Part shown: positions 11,015 to 22,113 of the stretch, one piece after another
How positions within the stretch are numbered: position 1 is the first letter of the stretch
Layout: each line of letters opens with the position of its first letter
Assembly (NCBI GenBank): GCA_029448655.1
Contig: JACCLO010000003.1
Coordinates: 1,550,001 to 1,614,000, forward strand
Direction of reading: 5' to 3'
From: Wolfiporia cocos
Taxonomy: Eukaryota; Basidiomycota; Agaricomycetes; Polyporales; Phaeolaceae
DNA length: 64,000 nt
Position numbers and translations under genes: made by a program
The notes under the pieces: model-generated
Seen by the model: the letters and a program-made list of their open reading frames with translations, nothing else
Told to the model about the DNA's origin: nothing
Databases searched by the model: none

Positions 11015-11562
11015 TGTTATGAGTGGAATATATTTACCCGTTGGAATATCCTGTCTTGGATATTCCTTAATGGCAAGTAGTGCACTATTCACCAAGTTCC
11101 TGAAGTCGAAGACTTTCAGGCAAGGGACTACAGAGCTCAAGGAATATTGCTGAAGCTTGGTCACCCAAGTTGAGAGTGGATATAAGACTCTTGTTAATAC
11201 AACAAGGTCGAGCTGAAGCTTTACCAGCAGATACATGAGTTTATATACACTACTGGGTTCTCTATGTCTGAGTGTCCTAGGTACTGCTGTAAGTAGACTA
11301 GCTACATGATGAAACAATAGACAGAAATGTTGTGGTTGAATGCTAAATATCAGTATCATGATGCACAGCTGTGGTTGAACATGATAATCAACAAGGGATG
11401 ATACATACTAATCAGCCCTTGAGATGTGATAAATATGAAATGATACCAAGGTTAGGACTGGTGTGGCATATGACCTAGGGGATTGCTGTTGAATCATCAA
11501 GTTCCTTGTACAATACTCACACAATGGTGAAATAGTAGGATGTCAAAATAAATATTGTAACA
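11015..11562 (-). repeat. LTR family D, minus orientation: left arm of an inverted repeat
   Basis: Its reverse complement reads TGTTACAATATTTATTTTGA at the start and matches 12046-12609 over its whole length with few differences (both contain CAGCAATCCCCTAGGTCATA). It carries a minus-strand TATATAAAC and AGCTCGACCTT-type start site like the other chromovirus LTRs. No internal coding region adjoins it. Confidence 0.8.
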
Positions 11563-12045
11563 CTGACTAAGTGAGATTGATTACTCACTGGATTTAAATC
11601 CTTAGGGTTTTTCTACTGAAAATGTGATAGTCAAGTAGAAGAGCTGGTAGTCTGAAGACCAGTGTGTTACACAAGAGGATGAAGCTGAGGACTCAGTCCA
11701 ACAGTAGCCCTGTATTTATACATGAGGAACCAGTGCTACAGCACAGACAGTAATGTCTGTCCTAAGGAGTTGGTCTGTGCACAAATTGCCTATTGATAGT
11801 AGCAGGGAGCCATCTGACAAATGGCCCACATGGTATGTATAGAAATTTATGCACCATGGGCAATCTGCCTGAAGAAGCATAGTACTATATTGGGGGCTGT
11901 AGCCACTATTGCAGAAGAACCTAATCTATACTACCTAATAGAAATCTGAGTAGCACATAAGGCGATACTTGGTAATGCTGGGCTTGATACTGTATGACCT
12001 GCTATGTATAGCAGTGCCTAATGTAGAGGGTCGACTAGACCTTAT

Positions 12046-12609
12046 TGTTATGATATTTATTTGATGCCCTATTATTTCACCATTGTGCGAGTACTGTACA
12101 GGGGACTTGTCGATTCAACAGCAATCCCCTAGGTCATATGCCACACCAGTCCTAACCTTGGTATCATTTCATATTTATCACATCTCAAGGGCTAATTAGT
12201 ATGTATCATCCCTTGTTGATTATCATGTTCAACACAGCTGTGCATCATGATACTGATATTTTGCATTCAACCACAACATTCCTAACTATCATTTCATATT
12301 GTAAATTATCATGTAGCTAGTCTTCTTGCAGTACCTGTAAGTACCTCAAACACTAAGACCTAGAAAACCCAGTAGTGTATATAAACTCATGTATTTACTG
12401 GTCAAGCTCCTCAGCTCAACCTTGTTGTATTAACAAGAGTCTTATATTTGCTCTTGAACTTGGGTGACCAAGCTTCAGCAATATTTCTGAGCTCTGAAGT
12501 CCCTTTACTCAGTCTTTGACTCAGGGACTTGGTGAGTAGTGTGCTACTCATTGCTGAAGAAGATTCAAGACAGAATATTTCAACGAGTAAATTTATTCGA
12601 CTTGTAACA
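12046..12609 (+). repeat. LTR family D, plus orientation: right arm of an inverted repeat
   Basis: It runs from TGTTATGATATTT to GACTTGTAACA (564 bp). TATATAA is at 12378-12384 and AGCTCAACCTT starts at 12413, again a 35-nt spacing. With 11015-11562 it forms an inverted repeat around a spacer of about 480 bp. No matching 5-bp flanks were found, so whether these are two solo LTRs or the ends of a rearranged element is open. Confidence 0.8.
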
Positions 12610-14400
12610 TCTATGCTATCTGCATGGATTGTCCTGGATGTGCCATCCAGTGGAATGTGATTCAGATGTTTAGCTGTGGCTGATCTGCCACACTAGGAAG
12701 TCATGGGTGCTTAAGACAATTGAGAACAGACCATGGGTGCTTAAGTGAGAAAAGTAACATATTTCTTTACAGTAAGTCAGATTCATCCATCCTATCCCCT
12801 ACATAATGGAGACATGTACAGTGCTGGTAGTCTACAAGCACATTGTTACTTTCAACCGTAAAGTTCTCACTATTTGGCAATACCGGATGACAGGAGTCAC
12901 TGTTCAACTCCTCTTGAATTGACATGTACTCCTGCTGACCACTATCACTGACATGACTGAGACATACTATTGGGCCTCTATCCAGGTGAACTGTTGTATG
13001 AGCAATGAGCAGAATCCTAATGATCTCAGCAGAAGTTGGACGTTTTATATACAGGTCCTTATGACAGTGTCAGGGTTTTAGCCTAAGTTACAAAGCTGAG
13101 CGAATTCCATTTGGATATAATCCCACTCAGATCCAGCTCCATTCAGGTTGCCCAATACCCTATGCTCTATCACAAGACGTGCAGCGGACCCAATGCAACG
13201 CGCTTATGAGTGGTGTTATAGACCACTCCCCCAAAAGGGCTACGATAACAGCTTGGCTGTTATCAAGGGTCCGGCTATATCTGCAGTTCAGATTCCCACG
13301 CTTAGCGTCTACGGGTAGCCTTGTTCAGGTTATACCCACGTATTCCCTCCGTATACCCTAGTTAATTACTCCGTAACGTCCAGATGCCTTTACAGGTATA
13401 ATCTGTGACATGCTCACAGGACACTTCTGAAACCATAACAACAATATTCTATTGCCTCCTGATCATCCCAGAGAGAGATATGGTTAAAAGGCCACACATA
13501 TTCAAGGATCCATCCATATTTTATCTTCACACTTCATAAGTCATGCTTGAGAACCCACAACTCCACACATACATTCCAGGCCACACTTCTTAATTCATGA
13601 ACCAAGGAACTGACCTCTAACGCAGGGATCTGTAGATACACATGGTACACACACAGCACAGGTCTCCAACCACAAACTTCATGTAACAGCCCACATAGTA
13701 CCCTATACCCAGTCTGACATAGACACCCAGCTAGTTCAATATCCCAGTCACCACATGATCATCATAAGCATGTGAGATACACAGTAGTATATTAGAGAGA
13801 CATGTATATAAGACAAGGCAGGCCATCACTGAACCTCAGCTTTGCTTTAATCAATCTTCCACCACTATAGTGTGTGAGAGTAAACTAGTGAACTCTAGTG
13901 CTGATATTTCATTGTTGGCACATCTCTGCATTCTCATCTACTTTCTGAGACAATGCTGACATCTAGTCAAGACTACTGGTGTGCCTCTCTGACTCTACAA
14001 TCATACCAACAAGGGTCCTAGCACATCAGACATCCGTCTGGGCCCTAATTATAGGGTTCAGATATTATCCACTAGCATTTTAGGTTTTACAGGATTTATG
14101 ACACAAATCTGTGTCACTCACCCTATGCATGGTGGGCAGGCCTACACCTAAGACCCTAGGACTTGCAGAGGAGCCCCAGACTAGTAAGACAACAAAATGA
14201 AGTCTTGCTGTTGTTGCACAAGCATGCAGGATGAGAGTAAACACAGACCCAGGGACATGCACCTAAGCCAAGTGTCTAAGTCTGAAGAGTACTTCAGATG
14301 CACGGTCAACATATATCTATGTTGTCACATTGGAATGCTGCTACCTACCCTAAAGTAGGAGACTATGTGACTGGTAATGGCATATAGTAAGCATGGTTGC
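12610..14400. other. Gene-free interval, decayed repeats
   Basis: No gene is supported. Short pieces resemble family B ends (ATGACACAAATCTGTGTCA near 14098-14117; CTGTGACATG near 13405) and family B interior words (CTACCCTAAAGTAGG near 14345). The rest is unassigned. Confidence 0.5.
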
Positions 14401-15648
14401 TGTTACAGTTCTACCAGGTACACTCGAATATTCCGTTTGACGCCTCACCGTGTATGAGGACTTAGCGTTCAACCGCTGTACCCAGCGCTCTATTTCTAGG
14501 GGGGCCTCCGCTCAACCGTAGGCCCTGTTTCATGTATAACAACCCTATGCCCACTCCCTGTGTCGGCATCTCGTTCTAGCTGATATTCTGTGTCCAACCA
14601 CAGTAGTTCCGTGTTTCATCTCTTGTTGCGCTCAACCGCAACGCTTCTCCTTTATTACTTATGTCGTTAGCCCGACGGACTTAATAGTAGTAGTACCAAA
14701 GACACTACGACCCCGATTAACGGATCGCAGTATATAACCTGATGTAAATATCGGTCAAGTTCCTCAGCTCGATCTTGTTGAATTCAAGGATCCTATACTC
14801 GTTCTCAAAGGCTTAAGCAATTAAGCCTGCAGTGTCACAGATTTGGGACATGCCACTATTTTACCCGTATTTTTACCTATTTATCTGGTATTTCTACGAC
14901 CTTGTAGACATTTACGCTGCTAAGCGCCCGTCTACACGTACACGCAACCAAACAACACGTACACAACGCGGTATACGTCCACTTGTCATAACAACACGTA
15001 CATAACACGTTTGTACGCGTCAATGACTCAGCGGACTAACCTCCGGTGTCACGCGCATTACTCATATCCCGATACCGGGCTATGTCAGTACAATTGGATA
15101 AGCGGCCCACTCGTTATCACATGCCAATGCCCTTACGATTACTCATATCCCGATACCGGAATATAAGAATCACATGCATGGCTTACTAACGAAGCTACAG
15201 CCACTTCCACAATATGGACCTACGGTCCAAACAAACGATCTTACTGGTGCGGCCATTACCGGCGCACATGGTCTATTATAGTTTACGACTTAACTGTATT
15301 TAGTTATGTCTGCGCACAGACCGTCTAACTGTTTGGCTCCTCTTCGAGTAACCAAACAAAGCATGTATATAAGTAGGGCTATCACTGCGGATAAGCCTTA
15401 GATTTGTTCTCTGCATTCGCACAGTCACATATCATCTCTGCTTGCGCCTACTAGTATCCTCACCAACCTCCAGCAACTACTTCAAGTCGCTTAACAAGGT
15501 TATAGAGTGAGTCCCACAACTAGTTTGTGTCATGCAGCTTGTATATCGACGCTCTGACTCAGAGGAGTCCGACGAGTAGTGCGCTACTCGATACGCTGAG
15601 TAACTCGACTTAGTTATTTTGCGTTGAACGGATATTTGATCCGTAACA
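14401..15648 (+). repeat. 5' LTR of chromovirus copy 2 (LTR family C) with an insertion
   Basis: It starts TGTTACAGTTCTACC and ends GATCCGTAACA. Compared with the 3' LTR (23249-23791, 543 bp) it contains an extra 705 bp, accounted for by the family B insert at 14833-15532 and its duplicated TGCAG. TATATAA is at 14731-14737 and the presumed transcript start AGCTCGATCTT at 14766. At least six single-base differences from the 3' LTR are visible, mostly transitions, implying a fairly recent insertion. Confidence 0.9.
14833..15532. mobile_element. LTR family B solo element inside the 5' LTR of copy 2 (TSD TGCAG)
   Basis: It begins TGTCACAGATTTGGG and ends TAGTTTGTGTCA, flanked by TGCAG at 14828-14832 and 15533-15537. 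The undamaged 3' LTR of copy 2 reads straight through the same site (CCTGCAGCTTG near 23675), which proves the insertion. Length is 700 bp with no coding capacity. Confidence 0.9.
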
Positions 15649-15649
15649 G

Positions 15650-15660
15650 AAGGTCGAGCT
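15650..15660 (+). promoter_or_regulatory. Self-complementary primer-binding site, chromovirus copy 2
   Basis: AAGGTCGAGCT lies one base after the 5' LTR. It is the exact reverse complement of AGCTCGACCTT in the 3' LTR (23614-23624), and pairs with the 5' LTR version through one G-U wobble. That string sits 35 nt after the TATA box, where the transcript should begin. In Tf1 the mRNA 5' end folds back on the PBS as primer; the same mechanism is inferred here. Confidence 0.75.
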
Positions 15661-15692
15661 CTAACAAAGCTCACTCACCGAAGTGCAAGCCT

Positions 15693-18068
15693 ATGCAACG
15701 ATTCGACCCGGATCTCCCGACCAGGTTGATTGAAACACTCCCCGAAGCATACCGACGAATCTCTTACGAAGAGAAATACGAGTGGAGAGATCCCCCAGCA
15801 GGATTCTTCACGAAAGGAGGATACCTCACCATCCCATCCCCAGACAGGCTTTTGCCCACTTGGGTACAGGTTCCCCCATCTTCGAACGATCCCTGGGATC
15901 AGACACGTGCCGCGTTCGAGCGGTTTCCAATGGTCATTGATATTATGACACCGACACTTACCATCCACCGAGTGTTACGGGTCGAATAACCATTCGTATA
16001 TTCGAGTCGCGAATATAGATCGTTCTTCTGCACGTAGGCACGTCGCCGTATGCAAGGCAAATACTCGTTAGATGCCTTCGAGTCCTAAGTGAAGTTCTTA
16101 GGAGATCGGTTAATATCCAATACGCGTTAGAGGATATAATCTGTTCAGGTGCGAGTCTGATAGAATATAAGACTCGCCTAAGTCCGAGAAGTCAATGTGC
16201 ACTTCGAGGACTTAGTCGTTCAGTTGCTCGAGTGAGAAATACTGAGCGTAGTTTCCTACGTTTGAGAACGAGTATAAGACTTCTTGTTTGTACAACAAGG
16301 TCGAGCTGAAGAGCCTTGACGGTAAGTACATGAGTTTTTATACTACGCTAAGTTTCAGGGGTCAAGTCTGTCCCAGATGCCACCGATACTATCTACGCTA
16401 TAGTCCCAAACGTCTGATAAGTATGGAGTGATATATCTGAGACGATAGATAGGAATGATGGCGGTTGAACGCCATCTATCAGCTAATAAACGATGAACAT
16501 GAAACGGTGGCAGAGTTGGATCTGCCAAAGATGAAACGCGCCCTATAGACTAGTACAACTGGGGATGCGCCCAGTAGAGTCACGAGTAGCCAGGGGAATT
16601 GGTTGCGCAACAAGTCCCTGTATCGTATTTGCCCAGTGGTGAGTTCTGTCGATATTCGAAAAATCAAAATAACCGTAACACCGAGCTGATGGACAACAAC
16701 AGGGAGGACAGACGACGAACACCCCCTCCGCCGGAGGAACCATGGGTGTGTCAGGTACAGCCATGGGCGGCAGTACTATTCCAGGAAGCACAGGTGCAAG
16801 CCAGGGCGCAGGGGGAAGTACCCCTAACCCTCCGCCGGCTAATAATCCGCTCCCTAGCCATACTGTCGGAGCAAACCCCTCCGGAACAGGAACTCCTGGA
16901 GGAGGAGGCCTTCCTGGAGGGGGAGATCCCCCAGGCGGCGCAGGAGGCGGAGGTCCCCCAGGCGGCGGCAGCAATCCAGCAGGCGGCGTGGGAGGCAATC
17001 CAGCAGGACTGCCAGGAGGTGGAGGCGGAGGCCCACCAGGAGGCGGAGGCCCACCAGGAGGAGGAGCCCCGCTAGGCTGGGGTGCTCAAGCCCCTCAGCC
17101 AGCCAGAGGAAATCGCATAAAGCTCGCCACCCCCGAGCCGTTCAAAGGGGAACGAAAGAAGCCACAGAGCTTCAAGAATGACTGCAACACCTGGTTCACC
17201 ATGTTCGCAGCAGACTATCAGTCCGACGACCAGAAGATCCTCTTCATCATGTCATACATCAAGGGAAGCGACCGGGTGAACCAATGGAAAGAAAACTACT
17301 ACGCCAAATACACCGACCCGATCACCCGGGTGTTCGTGTTGCCCCCGCTGGCCCAGTTCAGCGCCGAATTCGATGCAGCCTTCGAACCGATCGAAGAAAA
17401 ACAAAAAACCAACGACAATCTCTTTGATCTCAAACAAGACAAGAAGAGCATCGACGATTTCAATATCGAATTCGACAACCTTGTAGGAGAAACAGGGTTA
17501 GACCGCGTACACTGCGACCCTCTCTTCGTCACAGCATACAAGAGAGCTATTCGACCCGCACTAGTAACCCACATCATAAATATCGTTCCCCCCGTCGTCA
17601 CCCTTACCGAATGGATGAAACAAGCATCCATCAACGAAAACAATTATAACACCTTCATCAAGGGACAAGGGAATGATTAAGAAGAAGCCGCAATGGCGAG
17701 CCAAGGCCCAGAGTACCCCGACCACAGCGGCCTCGACTAAAGACCCGAACGCGATGGATATCGATCGGATGTCCACAGAAGAACGTCGCAGGCTCCAAAC
17801 CGAAGGATGCTGCTTCAACTGCAAGGAGAAGGGACATCTCTCCAGCAACTGCCCCAAATGAAAGAAGAAACCCACCACCAGGGGAAAAGCCCGGAAAGCC
17901 GAGGAAGACACCTTCACAACTCATATTGAGGAAGTCGAAGAAAACACAGATGATGAAGACAGCGACGGAGCAACCGCCATAGAAGAAGCGGTCATTGCAA
18001 TCAGGGTTCTCAAGGTTAAGAACCCGTCATACCTCGCCCAAATTCTTGACGAGCAGGATTTCGAGTAG
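15693..18068 (+). pseudogene. Chromovirus copy 2: gag, split by an LTR and frameshifted
   Basis: The N-terminal part (15693-15972, MQRFDPDLPTRLIETL) matches the gag start of copy 3 (25294 minus). A family A LTR (15973-16680) then interrupts it; excising that LTR and one TSD copy restores the frame into a Gly/Pro-rich linker and the capsid-like region (FKGERKKPQSFKND, WKENYYAKYTDP, FDNLVGETGLDR) up to 17680. An indel near 17665-17680 shifts to another frame, which holds the zinc knuckle CFNCKEKGHLSSNC (CX2CX4HX4C, 17811-17852). A TGA at 17859-17861 precedes the acidic tail, which ends at TAG 18066-18068. The last 19 nt overlap the start of pol, which is in the -1 frame. Confidence 0.85.
15973..16680 (-). 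mobile_element. Solo LTR family A (708 bp) inserted in gag of copy 2, TSD CCGAG
   Basis: It starts TGTTACGGGTCGAATA and ends AAATAACCGTAACA, flanked by CCGAG at 15968-15972 and 16681-16685. It is nearly identical to the LTR at 43784-44491, so it looks young. Family A therefore moved after copy 2 (family C) had inserted. Confidence 0.95.
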
Positions 18069-21000
18069 GGAGGAAGCGCACAGTCTTACCTCCCGAAAGC
18101 GTAGCCCATGTAATTACATCGTATGAACGCGACAGGTCGCTATTCATCCCTATAACCCTGGAGCTGCAGAAACCCGTGACAGTAAATGCCCTAATCGACT
18201 CAGGAGCTATGTCCTCCCTCATCCACCCAAAACTCGTCATTCGACACAGGATCCTGACCCGACCAATCAAGAACCCCATCACCATTCGAAACGTTGATGG
18301 AACCATCAATAAAGACGGACGGATATATTGCGAAGTAGTCCTCGCTATCAGATACAGAGGAAAGAAACGCAAGGTCCGCTTCCTCGTCGGAAACATCGGA
18401 AAGGAAGATATGATCCTCGGATATAATTGGTTAAAAAAGGAAGGACCCAAAATCGATTGGGCCAAGGGAAAAGTCGACGTCACCCCTAATGAAACCCCAG
18501 AAAAAACCCGAAGCGCAGACGTCACTCTTCGCCTCGATACAGTCGAAATGACCATTACACCCGAAGGAAAACTACCAACCCACGGAACCGATGGAGCCAT
18601 CGGCTACGACCTCTATGCCTCTAAACCAGAAGAGATAGCCCCCGGAGGATGGAAGGCAATCCCCACTGGAGTCCATATGAAAATCCCGAAGTGATCCTAT
18701 GGGAGGATCGCCTCCCGATCGGGCCTCACTCTCAGGCACGGCCTGACAATAGGAGGAGGCGTCATTGACCCCGACTACAGAGGAGAGGTCCAAGTCATAC
18801 TATTCAACCAATTGACGACCACCCACCGCATCATTCCTGGAATGAGGATTGCACAGATTATATTTGAGCAAGCCATAACCCCTGATATAATTCAGGTCGA
18901 AGAGCTCGACGAGACTAACCGAGGAGAGAAAGGCTTTGGCTCCACCGACAAAGAAGAAACACCAAAGGACCCTAGTTCAGAAGACCCCTCGAAGGAGCTA
19001 CCCTCCGAAGAAGAACACCAACTCCTGCGAAGGTTTATCAAAATGGAAAGGAAGCTGACTGCCCCGCGAACCGAGACCAAACACAGGTTCAGGAAAAGGA
19101 TCACGCAACTCTCCTGCATTCGAAAAGCTATGACCAAATCTCAAGAATTTGCGGGAATGACAGGAAAAAGCACTGACGAAACAATCCTCCCCAAGCACCT
19201 GAAGGACTTTGCGAAAGTCTTCAGCAAATCGGCAGCTGCCTCCTTCCCACCTTCGAGACCCTGGGACCATGCCATCGAACTAAAACCCGATTTCATACCA
19301 TGAGACTGCAAGGTTTATGCACTGTCCCCCAGGGAACAGAAGGCCATGGACGAATTCTTAGAAGAAAATCTCGCAAAGGGTTTTATCCGACCATCGAAGT
19401 CTCCGATGGCCTCCCCCGCTTTCTTTGTCCCGAAAAAAGATGGAGGCCTGAGACCCTGCCAAGACTACAGGTATCTGAACGAGGGAACGATCAAGAACGC
19501 ATATCCCTTACCCTTAATATCCGAACTTATCGAAAAGCTGAAGGGGGCGAAAATTTTCACCAAAATGGACCTGCGAGCAGGGTACAATAATGTGCGGATC
19601 AAAGAAGGCGACCAATGGAAGGGTGCGTTCAAGACGAATGGAGGCCTCTACGGGCCCACTGTAATGTTCTTCGGAATGTGCAATTCACCCGCTACATTCC
19701 AATCCATGATGAACGAAATCCTCAAGGAAGAAATAGCAGAGGGATGGGTGGTGGTGTACATGGACGACATCCTCATCTTTTCCCCAGATCGGAATACACA
19801 CCAAGAGCGAGAACGACGAATTCTGCGGAAACTCGCCGACAACAAGTTGTTTGTGAAACCAGAGAAATGTGCTTTTGGAGTTGACAAGGTGGAATTCCTA
19901 GGGCTGGTAATCGCCCCAGGACATGTCCAGATGGACCCAGCCAAGCTCCAAGGAATTTGGAAGTGGCCCGCCCCACGGAATGTTAAGGGGGTCTGCTCCT
20001 TCCTAGGCTTTGCAAACTTCTATCGAAAATTCATCGATCATTACTCCGCACATGCCCGACCACTCATCGACCTCACAAAGACTGCAACCGGGAATGGTTT
20101 CAAGTGGACTGATCGAGAAGAGAAGGCCTTCGAATTCTTGAAGGGCCAATTCGTAAAAGCCCCGGCCTTGTCACTCCCCGATAAAGGGAAACCATTTATC
20201 CTCGAAACAGATGCATCCCAGTACGCCCTTGGGGCGGTACTCAAACAGAAAGATGACGAAGGAAATGAACGGCCAGTAGGCTACCTCTCTCAATCCCTAA
20301 CCGCAGCTGAACGAAACTATGAAATCTACGATCGGGAACTTCTCGGAATAGTCCACGCTCTTGAAGAATGGCGCCACCTTCTAGAAGGAGCACCCCACCA
20401 GATTCTGATCAGAAGCGATCACCAGAACCTTACATATTGGCGAAGCGCTCAGAGATTGAATCGGCGACAGGCAAGATGGCACCTCCTGCTGTCCCAGTTC
20501 GACATCCACCTACAGCACGTACCCGGAAAGAAATTAATAATGGCAGACACTCTCTCGCGTCTCCTGAACCTAGACGACTCGGAACATGACAACGAAAACA
20601 TCCTCATGTTACCCAACGAACTGTTTGTCCACGCCATCGAGATACCGATCATCGATCGGATCAAGATCGCGAAGCCTTTCGACCCGATCGCGGAACAGGC
20701 TCTCCACGCCCTGGAACAAGGAGAGACTGCCCCTTCGAGGACAGCAATGGAAGACTGGCAGTCCAGCGAAGGAGTCCTCTTGTACAAAGGACGAATGTAT
20801 GTTCCCAGAGACCCTGCCCTGAGAAGGGATGTGGTCTCTAGATATCACGATCCAATCGCAGCAGGTCACCCCGGAATCTGGGGGACGACGCTAAAAGTAC
20901 AGGAACACTTCTGGTGGCCTGATCTCTGAAAAACGGTGGCAGAATACGTCAAAGGGTGCGCCATATGTCAGCAAATGAAACCCGACAGAAACCCGACGAA

Positions 21001-22113
21001 GCCGCCACTACAACCGATTCCGACAAAAAAGGATGCCCTCCCCTTTTCGCAATGCTCTGTTGACTTCATCATGGACCTTTCCCCGGTAGGGAAGTATGAC
21101 TCGATCATGGTCATCATCGATCATGGGTCGTCCAAGGCGATATCGCTAACCCCATGCAGCAAGACCATCACCAGCAAAGGGGCAGCTGACATATTCCATC
21201 GGCAAATCTATTCAAAGTATGGACTCCCCCGGAAAATCATATCCGATCGAGGACCGCAATTCGCGTCCAAGCTCTTTCAAGGACCCTGTAAAGTCCTTGG
21301 AATCGAGTCCGCCCTCAGCACGGCCTATCACCCACAGACAGACGGACAGACAGAAAGAATGAACCAACAAATCGAAGTCTACCTGCGCATATACTGTATG
21401 AACGACCCAAGACTTTGGGCGACGCGATTAGCAGATGTAGAATTTGCTCACAACACACGAAGGACGGAGGGGCGGCCTGCCCCTACAGAAGTAATCATGG
21501 GATACATCCCGAGAGGATTACCCGATGAAGTTAAAACCACCCAGGTACCAACAGCAGCTGACCGACTAAAAGCCGCACAAGAAGCAAGGGAAAAGGCAAT
21601 TGCCGCTCATGAGCTAATGCAGAAGTGAATGGCAGGAAGGACCCTACGAGACCTCCCTAAATTCGACAAAGGGGACAAGGTCTGGCTCGATGCCAAGAAC
21701 CTCCACCTCCCATACGAATCTCGGAAGCTCGCCCCCAAAATGGAGGGACCATTCACTATCACTGAAAAGCTTGGGAATGTAACTTATCGACTAGCCCTAC
21801 CACCGCGATGGAAGGTACATCCGGTCTTCCATGCAGCCCTACTGAAGCCGTTCAATGAGACAAGGGTGCACGGACCCAATCATATGAAGCCGCCCCCGGA
21901 ATTAGTCAATGGGGAAGCAGAGTATGAAGTCGAAGCCATCCTGAACCAACGACAATACCGAGGGAAGAAGCAATACCTCGTCCACTGGAAAGGCTACCCA
22001 TCGGCAGAAGACTCATGGGAAGGTGAAGCCAGTTTAAAGAACTCCCCGGACGTCCTCAAGGAGTTTAAAAGCAAGAGGACGAAGACCAAGGCCCGGCAGG
22101 TCGAAGAAATAGC
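18050..22113 (+). pseudogene. Chromovirus copy 2: pol (PR, dUTPase, RT, RNase H, IN, chromodomain), four TGA stops
   Basis: A single frame, -1 to gag, encodes in order: an aspartic protease (ALIDSGAMSSL, DSG at 18197-18205; ILGYNWLKKEG), a dUTPase (see separate entry), reverse transcriptase (SPAFFVPKKDGGLR; VVVYMDDILIFS with YMDD at 19757-19768), RNase H (ILETDASQYALGAVL near 20195-20240; YEIYDRELLG), integrase with an HHCC finger (YHDPIAAGHPG and CAICQQMK), DDE residues (CSVDFIMDL, ISDRGPQFAS, HPQTDGQTERMNQQ), and a chromodomain (EYEVEAILNQRQYRGKK, about 21918-22070). In-frame TGA codons at 18692, 19301, 20927 and 21626 break it; no frameshift is needed. Domain order with IN after RNase H and a C-terminal chromodomain marks a chromovirus. 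Confidence 0.9.
18575..18950 (+). pseudogene. dUTPase domain inside chromovirus pol
   Basis: All five trimeric-dUTPase motifs appear in order in the pol frame between protease and RT: motif 1 GAIGYDLYAS, motif 2 SYGRIASRSGL, motif 3 GGGVIDPDYRGEVQV (with the catalytic-type Asp and the Tyr), motif 4 MRIAQIIFEQA, and the glycine-rich motif 5 RGEKGFGSTD. Known dUTPases hydrolyse dUTP to dUMP and pyrophosphate and keep uracil out of DNA; some retroviruses carry one. Here a TGA at 18692-18694 replaces the residue just before SYGRIAS. The arrangement implies that the active ancestor limited uracil in its own cDNA. Confidence 0.85.

Noticed and set aside
16599..17075. Glu/Gln-rich frame in +1 to gag in copy 2, with a similar frame in copy 3 (24397-24831 minus)
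   Set aside because: Both arise because GGA-GGC/CCA-rich Gly/Pro codons read in +1 give GAG/CAG. Residues do not align between copies beyond composition.
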